64,000 nucleotides of DNA from Actinomadura sp. DC4 (GCF_030406325.1 NZ_JAUEQY010000031.1:62001-126000); one strand, 5' to 3'. Positions 18,729 to 28,153 are shown, counted from the stretch's first letter. The notes: generated by a model not told the origin, from the letters alone. Numbers and translations: made by a program.

Positions 18729-19451
18729 TCACAACTCGATCACGCCCTTGACCACCGTCAGCACCGCGCCCGCCATCGCGAGGACGATCACCGCGGCCTG
18801 CGCACGCTCCGGCGAGACGCGTCCGGCCAGGTGGTTGCCGAGCACGATGCCCGCGAGCAGACCGGCGGTGACCGTGACCCAGCCGGGCGCGGCCATGGAC
18901 GGCCGGCCGCCCTTGGCGAGCAGGGAGGCGACGCCCAGCGCGGCGAAGACGAGCTGGGCGGTCGCCGCGAAGTTGCGCTGCGCCCATCCGATGGACACCG
19001 CGTAGACGGCCACCGCCGGGCCGCCGGCGCCGACCGTGACGTTGAGGAAGCCCGACCCGATCCCGGCGATCACCGCGCCGGGCGTGCCGCGCAGGACCCG
19101 GGCGCGCTCGCTGGCCACGACGGCGACCAGCGCGACGAGGATGAGCAGGCCGACGACGATGGCGAGCGGCGGGGCGGGCAGGTCGCGGGCGAGCCAGGCC
19201 CCCGCCGCGACGGCCGGCAGCGCGGGCCCGATCAGCAGGGCGGCCCGCCGCAGGTCGACGTCGCGCCAGACCTGGGTGAGCACGACCAGCGCGGTGACCG
19301 CCCCGCAGGCGTTGATCACCAGCACGCCGTCGAACGGGCCCAGCAGCAGCACCATGAACGGCGAGGCCACGAGCGAGAAGCCGAGGCCGGTCACCCGCTG
19401 GGCGCTCGCGCCGACGAGGACCACCACTCCCAGCCCGATCGCCTGGATCAT
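18729..19451 (-). CDS. TauE/SafE family sulfite/organosulfonate exporter-like membrane protein
   Basis: About 240 residues with seven to eight transmembrane helices, of the TauE/SafE (DUF81) family. It contains the two-fold pseudo-repeat of the family, with glycine-rich segments GASAQRVTGLGFSLVASPF in the first half and GIGSGFLNVTVGAGGPAVAVY in the second. Substrates of the family are small anions such as sulfite, but many members are uncharacterised. An ATG at 19496 would add 15 basic residues; I prefer 19451, just before the first helix. It lies just upstream of the FMN riboswitch on the same strand. Confidence 0.85.
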   Translation of the reverse strand: MIQAIGLGVVVLVGASAQRVTGLGFSLVASPFMVLLLGPFDGVLVINACGAVTALVVLTQVWRDVDLRRAALLIGPALPAVAAGAWLARDLPAPPLAIVVGLLILVALVAVVASERARVLRGTPGAVIAGIGSGFLNVTVGAGGPAVAVYAVSIGWAQRNFAATAQLVFAALGVASLLAKGGRPSMAAPGWVTVTAGLLAGIVLGNHLAGRVSPERAQAAVIVLAMAGAVLTVVKGVIEL

Positions 19452-19628
19452 GCCGGGGACGGTGCCACAGGACCGTACGCGCCGCCACCTCATCACCCCG
19501 GCCGGCAGGGGCCGTCACATGGCTAGAGTGTCGAGATTCACCGGCCTCAGCCGTAGTCCCGGGCGAGGGAGTCCGGTATTAATCGAATCAGGTTCTAAAT
19601 TCTGCAGCCGGAAGACGAGGGCGTGTCG

Positions 19629-20648
19629 ATGTCGCAGCGGAACGAGTGGATCAACTCTGGAGCGTTCCAGGTCGCACCTGGAGTGCACCGGATACCGCTG
19701 CCGCTGCCATCGGATGGGTTGCGCGCGGTGAACGTCTACGCGATCGAGCACGACGAGGGCCTGGTGCTCATCGACGGCGGCTGGGCTCTGGAGGAGTCGC
19801 GGCGGCGGCTCGAGACGTCGCTGAAGGAGCTGGGGTTCGGCCTGGCCGACATCAGCCGGTTCCTCGTCACGCACGTCCACCGCGACCACTACACGCAGGC
19901 CATCGCGGTGCGCAAGGAGTTCGGCACGCGCGTGAGCCTCGGCATCGGCGAGCGGCACACCCTCGAGGTGCTCACCGCGCCCGGGTCGGCTGACCGCTCC
20001 CCCCAGCTCGAACAGCTCCGCGTCTGCGGCGCGGGCCCGGTCATCGAGGCCCTGCGCGCGGTGTGGAAGGAAGGCGGGCACCAGCCGGCCGAGTGGGAGA
20101 TGCCCGACGACTGGATCGAGGGCCGCGCGGAGCTGCCCCTCTCCGGCCGCGAGCTCCTCGCCGTACCCACACCGGGCCACACGCGCGGGCACCTGGTCTA
20201 CGCCGACCTCGCGGGCGGGCTGCTGTTCGCCGGCGACCACGTCCTGCCGCACATCACGCCCTCGATCGGGTTCGAGAGCGCGCCGGAGTCATCGCCGCTC
20301 GGGTCGTACATGGAGTCCCTGAAGCTCGTCCGCGAGCTGCCCGACATGCGGCTGCTGCCGGCGCACGGGCCGGTCACCGAGAGCGTGCACGCCCGGGTCG
20401 ACGCCCTGCTGGAGCACCACGCCGAGCGGCTCGACGCGTGCGCGGCGGCGGTCGCGGCCGGGTCCGGCACCGCGTACGAGACCGCACGCGCGCTCACCTG
20501 GACGCGCCGCGAGCGCAGCTTCGACGACCTGGACGTGTTCAACCAGATGCTGGCGACCACCGAGACCCGCGCCCACCTGGAGGTGCTGGTCGCCCAGGGC
20601 CGCCTGCGCTCGCGGATCGAGGACGGCGCGTCGGTCTACGCGGTGTAG
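19629..20648 (+). CDS. MBL-fold metallo-hydrolase
   Basis: About 339 residues with a metallo-beta-lactamase fold. The zinc-binding motif is HVHRDHYTQ near residue 82-90, followed by [25 protein letters not shown], and a later LLPAHGPV histidine. The C-terminal 80 residues form a helical winged-helix-like tail as in the LACTB2-type/glyoxalase II-like hydrolases. GAGG (19617-19620) is 8 nt before the ATG, so I prefer it over the GTG at 19623. An A+T-rich stretch at about 19576-19604 probably holds the promoter. The substrate is unknown. Confidence 0.88.
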   Translation: MSQRNEWINSGAFQVAPGVHRIPLPLPSDGLRAVNVYAIEHDEGLVLIDGGWALEESRRRLETSLKELGFGLADISRFLVTHVHRDHYTQAIAVRKEFGTRVSLGIGERHTLEVLTAPGSADRSPQLEQLRVCGAGPVIEALRAVWKEGGHQPAEWEMPDDWIEGRAELPLSGRELLAVPTPGHTRGHLVYADLAGGLLFAGDHVLPHITPSIGFESAPESSPLGSYMESLKLVRELPDMRLLPAHGPVTESVHARVDALLEHHAERLDACAAAVAAGSGTAYETARALTWTRRERSFDDLDVFNQMLATTETRAHLEVLVAQGRLRSRIEDGASVYAV

Positions 20649-21301
20649 CGGCTCTCGGCGCGCTCGCGCAGGGCGCGTACGGCCGCGCCCGGGTCGTCGG
20701 CGGAGTAGACCGCCGAGCCCGCGACGAAGACGTTCGCGCCCGCCTCGGCGCAGCGTTCGATGGTCTCGGCGTTCACACCTCCGTCGACCTGCAGCCACAC
20801 GTCGAGGTCGCGGCCGCGGATCAGCTCGCGGGCGCGGCGGATCTTGGGCAGCACGACGTCGAGGAACCGCTGCCCCCCGAAGCCGGGCTCGACGGTCATC
20901 ACGAGCAGCATGTCGATCTCCGACAGCAGGCCGGCGTACGGCTCGACGGCCGTGCCCGGGTTGAGCGCGAGCCCGGCGCGGGCGCCGGCGGACCGGATCT
21001 CCCGGAGCGTACGGATGGGGGCGCTCGCCGCCTCGACATGGATGGTGACGCTGGCCGCGCCCGCCTCGGCGTAGCCGGGCGCCCACCGGTCGGGGTCCTC
21101 GATCATCAGGTGGCAGTCCACCGGAAGCGTCGTGGTCTTGAGCAGCGCCTCGACCACGGGCAGACCGAGGGTGAGGTTGGGCACGAAGTGGTTGTCCATC
21201 ACGTCGACGTGGATCAGGTCGGCGTCGGCGACGGCGGCGATCTCGTCGGCGAGCCGGGAGAAGTCGGCGGACAGGATGCTGGGAGCGATGTGCACGGCCA
21301 T
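20636..21301 (-). CDS. rpe: Ribulose-phosphate 3-epimerase
   Basis: A 221-residue TIM-barrel epimerase of the pentose phosphate pathway interconverting ribulose 5-phosphate and xylulose 5-phosphate. Metal-binding and catalytic segments are [43 protein letters not shown] and [10 protein letters not shown]. The 3' end overlaps the convergent MBL gene by 13 bp. rpe occupies the same position upstream of the rib genes in Streptomyces, with the MBL and TauE genes inserted here. Confidence 0.96.
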   Translation of the reverse strand: MAVHIAPSILSADFSRLADEIAAVADADLIHVDVMDNHFVPNLTLGLPVVEALLKTTTLPVDCHLMIEDPDRWAPGYAEAGAASVTIHVEAASAPIRTLREIRSAGARAGLALNPGTAVEPYAGLLSEIDMLLVMTVEPGFGGQRFLDVVLPKIRRARELIRGRDLDVWLQVDGGVNAETIERCAEAGANVFVAGSAVYSADDPGAAVRALRERAESRYTA

Positions 21302-21329
21302 GGTGGATCAAGTGTAGGGCCGCGCCGCC

Positions 21330-21986
21330 TCAGCCGGGCTTGACCGCCGAGAAGCAGGCCAGCGCACCCGTCACCGTGACCGCGCCGGCCCGCAGCCCCG
21401 CCGCCTCCAGCCAGGCGCGCAGATCTGCGGCACTGCCCGGCTCACCGAAGTCACCCGTACGCCGGAGCAGCGCGACGAGCGCGTCCTGGCGCACTCCGGC
21501 GCCGGTCACCACCGCGCTGCCGCGCAGTGTCCCGCCGGGCCGCAGGACGCGGGCCATCTCGGCGACCGCGGCGGCCGGGCCGGGGAGGCAGTGCAGGCCG
21601 TTGTAGGTCACGACGAGGTCGAACGCCGCCTCCACGAACGGCAGCCGGTCCACGCTCACCCGCGCGAAGGCGGCGTCGAGCCCGCGGCGCGCGGCCTCGG
21701 CGCGCGCCCGGCCGAGCATGAACGGCGACAGATCCGCGGCGACGTAGCGCAGGCCGGCGCCGGGCGGTACGCCCCGGAACGCCACGCCTCCGCCGCACGG
21801 CACGTCGAGGACGGCGCCGCCCTGCGGGAGCCCCCCGACCTCGGCGAACGAGGCGTACATCGGGCGGACGTCCGCGCCCCACAGCACCCGGCCGCCCAGC
21901 CGGGCGATCGGCTCGCGGGCCGCCGCCGCCTCGTAGATCGCCGGGGTCAGGCGGCGCCGGCTCCAGTGCTCCCCGGCCCCGGTCAC
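21330..21986 (-). CDS. Class I SAM-dependent methyltransferase
   Basis: A 218-residue methyltransferase. Motif I is AVLDVPCGGGVAF, the acidic post-I is YVAADLSPFMLGRARAEA, and motif II/III is FDLVVTYNGLHCLPGPAAAVAEMARVLRPGG. The cysteine in motif I (PCGGG) is seen in small-molecule methyltransferases of this type. The GTG start overlaps the stop of the LysR gene (GTGA), so the two are translated together. Substrate unknown. Confidence 0.88.
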   Translation of the reverse strand: MTGAGEHWSRRRLTPAIYEAAAAREPIARLGGRVLWGADVRPMYASFAEVGGLPQGGAVLDVPCGGGVAFRGVPPGAGLRYVAADLSPFMLGRARAEAARRGLDAAFARVSVDRLPFVEAAFDLVVTYNGLHCLPGPAAAVAEMARVLRPGGTLRGSAVVTGAGVRQDALVALLRRTGDFGEPGSAADLRAWLEAAGLRAGAVTVTGALACFSAVKPG

Positions 21987-22924
21987 TCCGCGTCCTTCGG
22001 CACCTGGGACCGGCCCACGGCCAGCACGTCGATCTCGGCCACCGCGTCGCGCAGCGCCTCCAGGGTCACCGCCACCGACGGACGGCGCACGCTCGCCGTG
22101 CGCACGACGGCGTACACGTAGCGGGTCAGCGACCCCGGCAGCTCGCGCGCGGCGATGCCGGGGACGGCGGCGGTGAGCGCGAGGCTGGGTACGGCGGCGA
22201 TGCCGACGCCCCGCGCGACCAGGCCGAGGATGGTTCCGAGGCCCTCGAACTCCCACGGCATCGGCGGCGCGCCGCCCACGTCGGCGAGGAGGCGGTCGAA
22301 CGCCTGGCGCGACGGCTCGCCCGCCGGGGCGGCCAGCCAGGGCTCCTCGCGCAGCCGCCACAGGTTGATCTCGCGCTCGTGGTCGGCGGCCCAGTGTCCC
22401 GCGGGGACGACCAGCACGAGCGGGTCGGGGAGGAGCAGGGAGAAGCGAAGGCTGCCGCCGCCGCGCGTCGGCAGCCGGCCGGTCCAGTCGTCGACGAGGG
22501 CGATGTCGACCTCGCCCGAGCGGACCTGCCGCAGCCCCTCGCCGGGACGCGTCTGGCGGAGCTGGAAGGTCAGGCCCGCGTGATGGCGCAGGCTGTGCGC
22601 GAGCGCGGGCGCGAAGGCCACCGCCGCCGTCGGGAACGCCGTGAGCACGATCTGCCCGGTGGGCTCGACCTCGGACAGGTCGGCCTCGGCGAACTCGATC
22701 ATCCGGAGGATGCGGTCGGCGTGGTCGGACAGGCGCCGGCCGGCGTCGGTCAGCTCGGCGCTGCGGGCGGTGCGGTCGAGCAGCGCGGTGCCGACCTCGC
22801 GCTCGAGCACGGCGAGCTGCTGGGAGACCGCGGACGGGGTGTATCCCAGGGCCTTCGCGGTCGCGGCGATGCTCCCCCGGTCCGCGAACTCGCGGAGCAG
22901 CCGCAGCCGTCGCACATCGAGCAT
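21983..22924 (-). CDS. LysR family transcriptional regulator
   Basis: A 313-residue LysR-type regulator. The helix-turn-helix is at about 15-45 (GSIAATAKALGYTPSAVSQQLAVLEREVGTALLDR), with a periplasmic-binding-protein-like sensor domain from about 90. It is divergent from an aminotransferase gene 125 bp away, the classical LysR arrangement, so it probably controls that gene. It also overlaps the methyltransferase gene behind it. Confidence 0.93.
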   Translation of the reverse strand: MLDVRRLRLLREFADRGSIAATAKALGYTPSAVSQQLAVLEREVGTALLDRTARSAELTDAGRRLSDHADRILRMIEFAEADLSEVEPTGQIVLTAFPTAAVAFAPALAHSLRHHAGLTFQLRQTRPGEGLRQVRSGEVDIALVDDWTGRLPTRGGGSLRFSLLLPDPLVLVVPAGHWAADHEREINLWRLREEPWLAAPAGEPSRQAFDRLLADVGGAPPMPWEFEGLGTILGLVARGVGIAAVPSLALTAAVPGIAARELPGSLTRYVYAVVRTASVRRPSVAVTLEALRDAVAEIDVLAVGRSQVPKDAE

Positions 22925-23049
22925 AAGTTCATCTTACGCATGGCAGTGGAAAGGCTCGCTTGTACTGATGGCGCGGTCCAATGAACGATGGAGTCGTACG
23001 GCCCGCGCGAGTGATCTAGCAGCCAGAACAGCTCCATGGGAGTGAACCA

Positions 23050-24330
23050 ATGCCAGTCGCCGTTTCCGCGACTCTTGCCGCCAACGAGGCCCTCGACCAC
23101 AGACGCCGGGCCGGGCTCCCGGTCCTCCCGCTCGCCTTCGGCGAGGCGGGCCTGCCGGTCATGCCGGAGCTCGAACGCGAACTCTCAGCCGCCGCCGGAC
23201 ACGGCGCGTACGGTCCCGTCGCGGGCGGATCGGACCTGCGCGAGGCCGCCGCGGGCTACTGGCGGCGCCGTGGCCTGCCCGCCGACCCGGGCCTGATCGT
23301 CGCCGGCCCGGGGAGCAAGCCCCTGCTGTACGGCCTGCTCCTGGCCATCGGCGGTGGCGTCGTGGTGCCGCAGCCGAGCTGGGTGAGCTACGCCGCGCAG
23401 ACCCGGCTGACGGGCGCGGAGCCGATCTTCGTACGGACACCGCCCGGAGAGGGCGGCGTGCCCGACCCGGACGAGCTGCGCGTGGCCGTGACGCTGGAGC
23501 GCGCCGCGGGCCGCCCGGTCCGCTGCCTCGTCGTCACCCTTCCCGACAACCCCACGGGCACCCTGGCACGCCCGGAGACCGTACGCCGCGTGTGCGAGGT
23601 CGCCCGCGACCTCGACCTGATCATCATCGCCGACCAGATCTACCGCGACCTCGTCTTCGACCAGGGCACCGACTACCCGTGCCCGTCCCGCTACGCTCCC
23701 GAGCGCACCGTGATCACGACCGCGCTGAGCAAGAACCTCGCTCTCGGCGGCTGGCGCATCGGGGTGGCGCTGCTGCCCGAGGCCCTCAGCGCCGTACGCG
23801 ACCGGCTCGCCGCCGTGGCCAGCGAGATCTGGTCGAGCACCTCGGGCCCGACCCAGCAGGCCGCGGCGTACGCCTTCGCGGAGCCGCCGGCGGTCGTCGA
23901 GCGCGTCACGGCGAGCCGCCGCCTCCACGAGGCGACGGTCTCCGCGATGACCGAACGCTTCACGGCCGCCGGCGCCCGCGTGGCCCGGCCGCAGGGCGGC
24001 TTCTACCTCTACCCGGACCTGGAGCACCTGCGCGAGCCCCTCGGCGTCCACACGTCGGCCGAGCTCGCGGCGCTGCTCCTCGACCGGTACGGCATGGGCG
24101 TCCTGCCGGGCAGCGCGTTCGGCGAGCCGCCGGAGGCACTGCGCCTGCGGGTGGCGATCAGCCTGCTGTACGGCGAGACCGACGAGCAGCGCACGGCCGC
24201 CCTCACCGCCCAGGACCCGGTGTCGCTCCCGTGGATCGCCGCCGCCCTGGACCGCACGACGGAGGTCCTCACCGACCTCACCGCCCACGAGTCCGCCCCG
24301 GTACGAGAGAGGGTGGCCGTAACCGCCTGA
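23050..24330 (+). CDS. Pyridoxal-phosphate aminotransferase, class I/II
   Basis: A 426-residue fold-type I aminotransferase. The PLP-phosphate segment is GPGSKPLLYGLLLA, the substrate loop TLPDNPTGTLA carries the conserved asparagine, IIADQIYRDLVF has the pyridine-N aspartate and the tyrosine, and the Schiff-base lysine lies in TALSKNLALGGWRIG. The RLRVAIS arginine that binds the substrate carboxylate is near the C-terminus. GGGAG stands 7-11 nt before the ATG. Substrate specificity cannot be assigned; aspartate/tyrosine/aromatic-like enzymes share these motifs. Confidence 0.92.
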   Translation: MPVAVSATLAANEALDHRRRAGLPVLPLAFGEAGLPVMPELERELSAAAGHGAYGPVAGGSDLREAAAGYWRRRGLPADPGLIVAGPGSKPLLYGLLLAIGGGVVVPQPSWVSYAAQTRLTGAEPIFVRTPPGEGGVPDPDELRVAVTLERAAGRPVRCLVVTLPDNPTGTLARPETVRRVCEVARDLDLIIIADQIYRDLVFDQGTDYPCPSRYAPERTVITTALSKNLALGGWRIGVALLPEALSAVRDRLAAVASEIWSSTSGPTQQAAAYAFAEPPAVVERVTASRRLHEATVSAMTERFTAAGARVARPQGGFYLYPDLEHLREPLGVHTSAELAALLLDRYGMGVLPGSAFGEPPEALRLRVAISLLYGETDEQRTAALTAQDPVSLPWIAAALDRTTEVLTDLTAHESAPVRERVAVTA

Positions 24331-24428
24331 CGCCTTACCGGAGGCGCGCCGACCGTGCAGTGGAGTGGACTGCGAGCGCTGCGGCCCTCAGGCGGGGCGC
24401 CGAGGGGTGGCCGTCATGGGCTGACGTC

Positions 24429-25325
24429 TCAGCGAAGGTGATCGTGGAGAGTCCGTGCGACGTGGGCCATGAGCGCCTCGGCGGCCGGTTGGACGACCGC
24501 CGGGACGTTCGACTCGGTCAGGGCGGCGACCGCGAGGACGGCGCCGTCGTCGTGCTCGACCACGCCGACCTCGTGCCGCAGGTTCAGCAGGGTGCCCGTC
24601 TTCGAGGACCACTTCGCGGCGTCGGAGGCGAAGTCGGGCGCCAGGCGATGGCGGATGAGGTTCTCACCCATGAGCGCGCGTACCCGGGCGGTGACGGCGG
24701 CCGGCAGGCGCGAGGGCGTCCACAGCGCCTGCAGGAGGTCGGTGAACGCCCGCGCGGATCCGGCGTTCGCGCGGCTCACGTCGAGCTGGGGCACCGGGTG
24801 CCCACGTCCTTCGGTCCGCGAGCCGATCGCGAGCGCGTGGGCGAGGTGCGCGTCGCCCGGTTCGAAGCGCTCGGCCGGGGTCTCGACGAGGTCGCGCAGG
24901 CGGTGCCGGACCGCGATACCGGCGACCCCCGCGTCGCGTACGGCCCGGTGGACCTCGGCGGGCGGGACCAGGTCGAACAGCACGTCGGCCGCGGTGTTGT
25001 CGCTGACCGCGGTGCTCAGGTAGAGCAGATCCTCGACCGCGACGCGCGCCGGATGGCGAAACCTGCCGAGCCCCGCCGGCCCCGGCACGGCGGCGCGCCC
25101 CGGCTCGACGTCGATCATCGCGGCCCCGTCGAGGCTCCCGTCGTGGATTCGCGCGAGCACGGCGACGGCGAGCGGCACCTTCACCAGCGACGCGACCGCG
25201 AACTCCACGTCGGGGTCGATCCCGATCTCCTCACCGGTCGACAGGTCCCGTACGAGGAACGACCCCGACAGTCCCGCGTCGGAGAGGACCCCGCGCAACT
25301 CCCGCGTCAGACGCACGCCGTTCAC
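24429..25325 (-). CDS. Class A beta-lactamase-like serine hydrolase without signal peptide
   Basis: About 298 residues with the penicillin-recognising fold. The catalytic S-x-x-K is SLVK at 46-49, SDN is at 108-110 (TAVSDNTAADVLF) and KTG is at 242-244 (WSSKTGTLLNLR). A canonical ExxLN glutamate for deacylation is not evident, and no signal peptide precedes the domain, so true beta-lactamase activity is uncertain. GTG 25325 was chosen; the frame is open upstream to an ATG at 25397, which would add a glycine/arginine-rich stretch. It lies on the same strand downstream of the second LysR gene. Confidence 0.8.
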   Translation of the reverse strand: MNGVRLTRELRGVLSDAGLSGSFLVRDLSTGEEIGIDPDVEFAVASLVKVPLAVAVLARIHDGSLDGAAMIDVEPGRAAVPGPAGLGRFRHPARVAVEDLLYLSTAVSDNTAADVLFDLVPPAEVHRAVRDAGVAGIAVRHRLRDLVETPAERFEPGDAHLAHALAIGSRTEGRGHPVPQLDVSRANAGSARAFTDLLQALWTPSRLPAAVTARVRALMGENLIRHRLAPDFASDAAKWSSKTGTLLNLRHEVGVVEHDDGAVLAVAALTESNVPAVVQPAAEALMAHVARTLHDHLR

Positions 25326-25438
25326 CCGCCCACCCCACGACCCCTCACTCCGCCGCCGCCCCGCCGACGTACCGCGAACCCCACCCGTACCACGCACGAC
25401 TCACGCGCCAGGCGCACCGCGCTCACCCGCCCACCCCA
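25301..25438. repeat. Duplicated 37-bp segment covering the hydrolase start region
   Basis: 25301-25337 and 25402-25438 match at about 31 of 37 positions and are offset by 101 bp. Both carry a GTG followed by codons for V-(N/S)-(G/A)-V-R-L-(T/A)-R-E on the minus strand. The upstream copy opens a 34-codon frame from GTG 25426 that ends in a TGA overlapping the GTG of the hydrolase (GTGA). It looks like a small tandem duplication of the 5' end of the gene. Confidence 0.65.
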
Positions 25439-25481
25439 GGGCTCCGCGGCTCCGGGCGGCTCACGCGTCCCGCGGCGACGC

Positions 25482-26348
25482 TCATCCGCCCTCCCCCAGC
25501 GCCTGGGCGACGTGCTCTCCCAGGCCGCGCACTCGGCCGGCGTCGTCCGCGGTCTCCGCCGACACCGCGTATCCGCGGGCCACCGGCGTGCCCGCGAGCG
25601 GGCGCCACCGCAGGCCCAGCTCGTCCGCCTGCGGCGGTGAGCACAGCAGAAGATCTCCGGCGCTCATCGCCTCCGACGCGGCCGCGACCAGCGAGGCCGC
25701 CGACGTGATCTGCGCCGGTACGAGCGCCGAACGGTGGCCGAGCCGCTGCAGACGGTCCCTGATGTGCGCCACCTCGTCCTCCGGCTGGACCCAGATCCGC
25801 CGGAACGACCGCCGTCCCCGTACGGACCGCAGGGTCTCGAGCCGGAACGGGCCCGCGCCCTCGTCCGCCAGGGACGCGACACCGAGGGGGACCACCCAGT
25901 CGGCCTCGTCCGGCGGGACCGCGTCGAGGGCGGCACGGACCTCGCGGGACCGCAGGAGCTCCGCGCGCTCGGCCGGGCCCGCGGTACGGAAGTCCAGGAC
26001 GATCTCCTGCGCACGGGCGGCCGCGTCGAGCAGCGCCAGCCGCCGCACCGAGCACGTTTCGGGCACCGCGAGGCCGAGCGGCCGGAGCCTCGCCCGCTCG
26101 GCGTCGTGCTCCATCGCCTCGGCCAGCCGTACCAGGCGCCTGGCGGAGGGGAGCATGTCGCGGCCGAACGCGGTGAGCGCCGCCCGCCGCGTCGAGCGGT
26201 CGAACAACCGCTCGCCGAAGTGCTCTTCGAGCGCGGCGATGCGCCGGCTCGCCACGGACTGCGGCACGCGGGCCGCCGCCGCCCCGAGCGTGAAACTCCC
26301 CCGCTCCCCCACCTGCACGAACACCCGGCACGCCGCCACCAGATCCAC
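25482..26348 (-). CDS. LysR family transcriptional regulator adjacent to beta-lactamase
   Basis: A 288-residue LysR-type protein. The helix-turn-helix is GSFTLGAAAARVPQSVASRRIAALEEHFGERLFDR at about 17-51, with the effector domain from about 90 to the end. It starts with GTG. The gene is divergent from a lipoprotein-type class A beta-lactamase 81 bp away and upstream of a second beta-lactamase-like gene on its own strand. This mirrors the ampR/ampC arrangement, so control of both flanking genes is likely. Confidence 0.92.
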   Translation of the reverse strand: MDLVAACRVFVQVGERGSFTLGAAAARVPQSVASRRIAALEEHFGERLFDRSTRRAALTAFGRDMLPSARRLVRLAEAMEHDAERARLRPLGLAVPETCSVRRLALLDAAARAQEIVLDFRTAGPAERAELLRSREVRAALDAVPPDEADWVVPLGVASLADEGAGPFRLETLRSVRGRRSFRRIWVQPEDEVAHIRDRLQRLGHRSALVPAQITSAASLVAAASEAMSAGDLLLCSPPQADELGLRWRPLAGTPVARGYAVSAETADDAGRVRGLGEHVAQALGEGG

Positions 26349-26358
26349 AAGCTCACCT

Positions 26359-26390
26359 TATGCCAAAACAGCATACAAATCAGCATTTGT
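26359..26390. promoter_or_regulatory. Two dyads in the lysR-bla divergent region
   Basis: TATGC-N7-GCATA (26359-26375) adjoins ACAAAT-CAGC-ATTTGT (26375-26390), both perfect. LysR proteins bind T-N11-A dyads, and two neighbouring sites of this kind match the recognition and activation sites of the family. The short region is notably A+T-rich. Confidence 0.6.
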
Positions 26391-26429
26391 GTCTTTGACG
26401 GCATGAAAGACGAGAGGAAGGCTGCCGTC

Positions 26430-27302
26430 ATGCGCTCTCACCTGCTCGCCGCCGCTCTCGTCCTCGTCTCGCTGAGCGGATGCTCCAAGACGCCCGCCCG
26501 GACCGCGACGGCCCCCACGCCCCAGGACGGAGGAGCCTTCACGCGCCTCGAACAGCGCTACCACGCCCGCCTCGGCGTGTACGTGACGGACACCGGCACC
26601 GGCCGTACGGTCACGTACCGCGCGGACGAACGCTTCGCGTACGCCTCCACCGCCAAGGCCCTCTCCGCCGGCGTCCTGCTCGACCGCGCCACGGACGCCC
26701 GGCTCGACGCGGTCGTCCACTACCGGAGCGCCGACCTCCTCGACTACGCGCCGATCACCAGAAAGCACGTCCGTACGGGCATGAGGCTGCGCGACGTCAT
26801 CGCGGCGGCCCTGCGCTACAGCGACAACACGGCGGCCAACCTGGTCGTGGACCGGATCGGCGGCCCGCACGGCCTCCAGACGGCCCTGCGCGCCCTGGGC
26901 GACACGACGACGCACGCCGACCGGCGCGAGCCCGCACTCAACGAGACCGCCCCCGGCGACGTCCGCGACACCAGCACCCCGCGCGCCCTGGGCACGGACC
27001 TGCGCCGCTTCGTCCTCGGCGACGCCCTGCCGCAGGGCCGGCGGACGCTGCTCACCGGCTGGCTCGTGGCCAACACGACCGGCGGCCCGTACATCCGGGC
27101 CGGGATCCCGGCCGGCTGGAAGGTCGGCGACAAGACCGGAAATGCCGGTTACGGCACCCGCAACGACATCGCGATCGCCTGGCCGCCCTCGGGGTCCCCG
27201 GTCGTCATCGCGCTCCAGTCCGACCGCCGTACGAAGAACGCGGCCTCCGACGACGCCCTGCTCGCCGGCGCCACGAAGACGGCCCTCGCCGCCCTCCGGT
27301 GA
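26430..27302 (+). CDS. bla: Class A beta-lactamase, lipoprotein type
   Basis: A 290-residue class A beta-lactamase. The N-terminus is a lipoprotein signal peptide with lipobox LSGC at 15-18, so the mature enzyme should be anchored outside the membrane. Active-site elements are STAK at 73-76, SDN at 131-133, a REPALN glutamate at 167 (deacylation), and KTG at 235-237 within WKVGDKTGNAGYG. GAGAGGAAGG is 8 nt before the ATG. An in-frame ATG at 26403 would add nine residues but lacks a Shine-Dalgarno. Divergent from lysR. It should hydrolyse penicillins or cephalosporins. Confidence 0.93.
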   Translation: MRSHLLAAALVLVSLSGCSKTPARTATAPTPQDGGAFTRLEQRYHARLGVYVTDTGTGRTVTYRADERFAYASTAKALSAGVLLDRATDARLDAVVHYRSADLLDYAPITRKHVRTGMRLRDVIAAALRYSDNTAANLVVDRIGGPHGLQTALRALGDTTTHADRREPALNETAPGDVRDTSTPRALGTDLRRFVLGDALPQGRRTLLTGWLVANTTGGPYIRAGIPAGWKVGDKTGNAGYGTRNDIAIAWPPSGSPVVIALQSDRRTKNAASDDALLAGATKTALAALR

Positions 27303-27319
27303 GATGGCATTCTGGGGGA

Positions 27320-28153
27320 ATGCCGGACAAGATCAAGGTGGAGCTCGACGGCGTGCCGGAGACGCTGCTGTGGAACCTCTTCCACCGGGCCGCCGAGGCC
27401 CGCCGCCCGGACGCGCTGCTGAATGATCCGCGGGCGGTCGAGCTGGTCGAGGCGATCGACTTCCCGTTCGAGAAGTTCGGGAAGCCGCAGATGGCGCAGT
27501 GGCACGCGCTGCGGGTGCTCTGTTTCGACCGGGCGGTGGGCCGGTTCCTCCAGGACCATCCCGGTGGCACGGTCGTGGCCCTCGGCGAGGGGCTGGAGAC
27601 CCAGTTCTGGCGGGTCGACGACGGCCGGGTGCGCTGGCTCACCGTGGAGCTGCCCGAGACCGTGGACGTACGCCGGCGGCTGCTCCCGGACGACCCGCCC
27701 CGGCGCCGTACGCTGGCGGGTTCGGCACTGGACCTGGGCTGGACGGACGAGGTCGACCCGGCCGGCGGGGTACTGATCACGACGCAGGGCCTGCTGATGT
27801 ACCTCCGGCCGGACGAGGTACGGTCGCTGATCGCCGCGTGCGCCGAGCGGTTCCCCGGCGGGACGCTGCTGTTCGACGCGGTCCCCCACTTCATGGCCGA
27901 GCGCAGCCGCGACGGGAGCCTGGCGGCCCGGAGCGAGTACACCGCGCCGCCCTGGCAGTGGAGCCTGGACCCGGGTGAGCACCGGGAGATCCTGAGCTAC
28001 CACCCGAACATCGCCGGCGTCCGTGACCTGCGCTATCCCCGCGGCCGCGGGGCGCTCGCCATCGCGCCCCTGGTCCACCGGATCCCCGTCATCCGCAGGC
28101 TCCGGATGCCGATCGTCGAGGTGCGGTTCGGCGACGGGGTCAGCGCCGCCTGA
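27320..28153 (+). CDS. Leucine carboxyl methyltransferase-like (PPM1/Tcmp family) SAM methyltransferase
   Basis: A 277-residue protein of the LCMT/Tcmp family found in actinomycete secondary metabolism. Family traits are the N-terminal ETLLWNLFHRAAEARRPDALLNDPRAVEL, the SAM-binding TVVALGEGLETQFWRVDD, the WLTVELPE aspartate/glutamate strand and VLITTQGLLMYLRPDEV. The glycine-rich loop is ALGEGLET. GGGGGA lies directly before the ATG. It begins 17 bp after bla, so may be co-transcribed, though no link is clear. Confidence 0.85.
   Translation: MPDKIKVELDGVPETLLWNLFHRAAEARRPDALLNDPRAVELVEAIDFPFEKFGKPQMAQWHALRVLCFDRAVGRFLQDHPGGTVVALGEGLETQFWRVDDGRVRWLTVELPETVDVRRRLLPDDPPRRRTLAGSALDLGWTDEVDPAGGVLITTQGLLMYLRPDEVRSLIAACAERFPGGTLLFDAVPHFMAERSRDGSLAARSEYTAPPWQWSLDPGEHREILSYHPNIAGVRDLRYPRGRGALAIAPLVHRIPVIRRLRMPIVEVRFGDGVSAA

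Noticed and set aside
24429-25325. Treating the second class A-like hydrolase as a pseudogene
   Set aside because: All three active-site motifs are intact and the frame is full length; only the signal peptide and ExxLN glutamate are missing, which also occurs in functional serine hydrolases.
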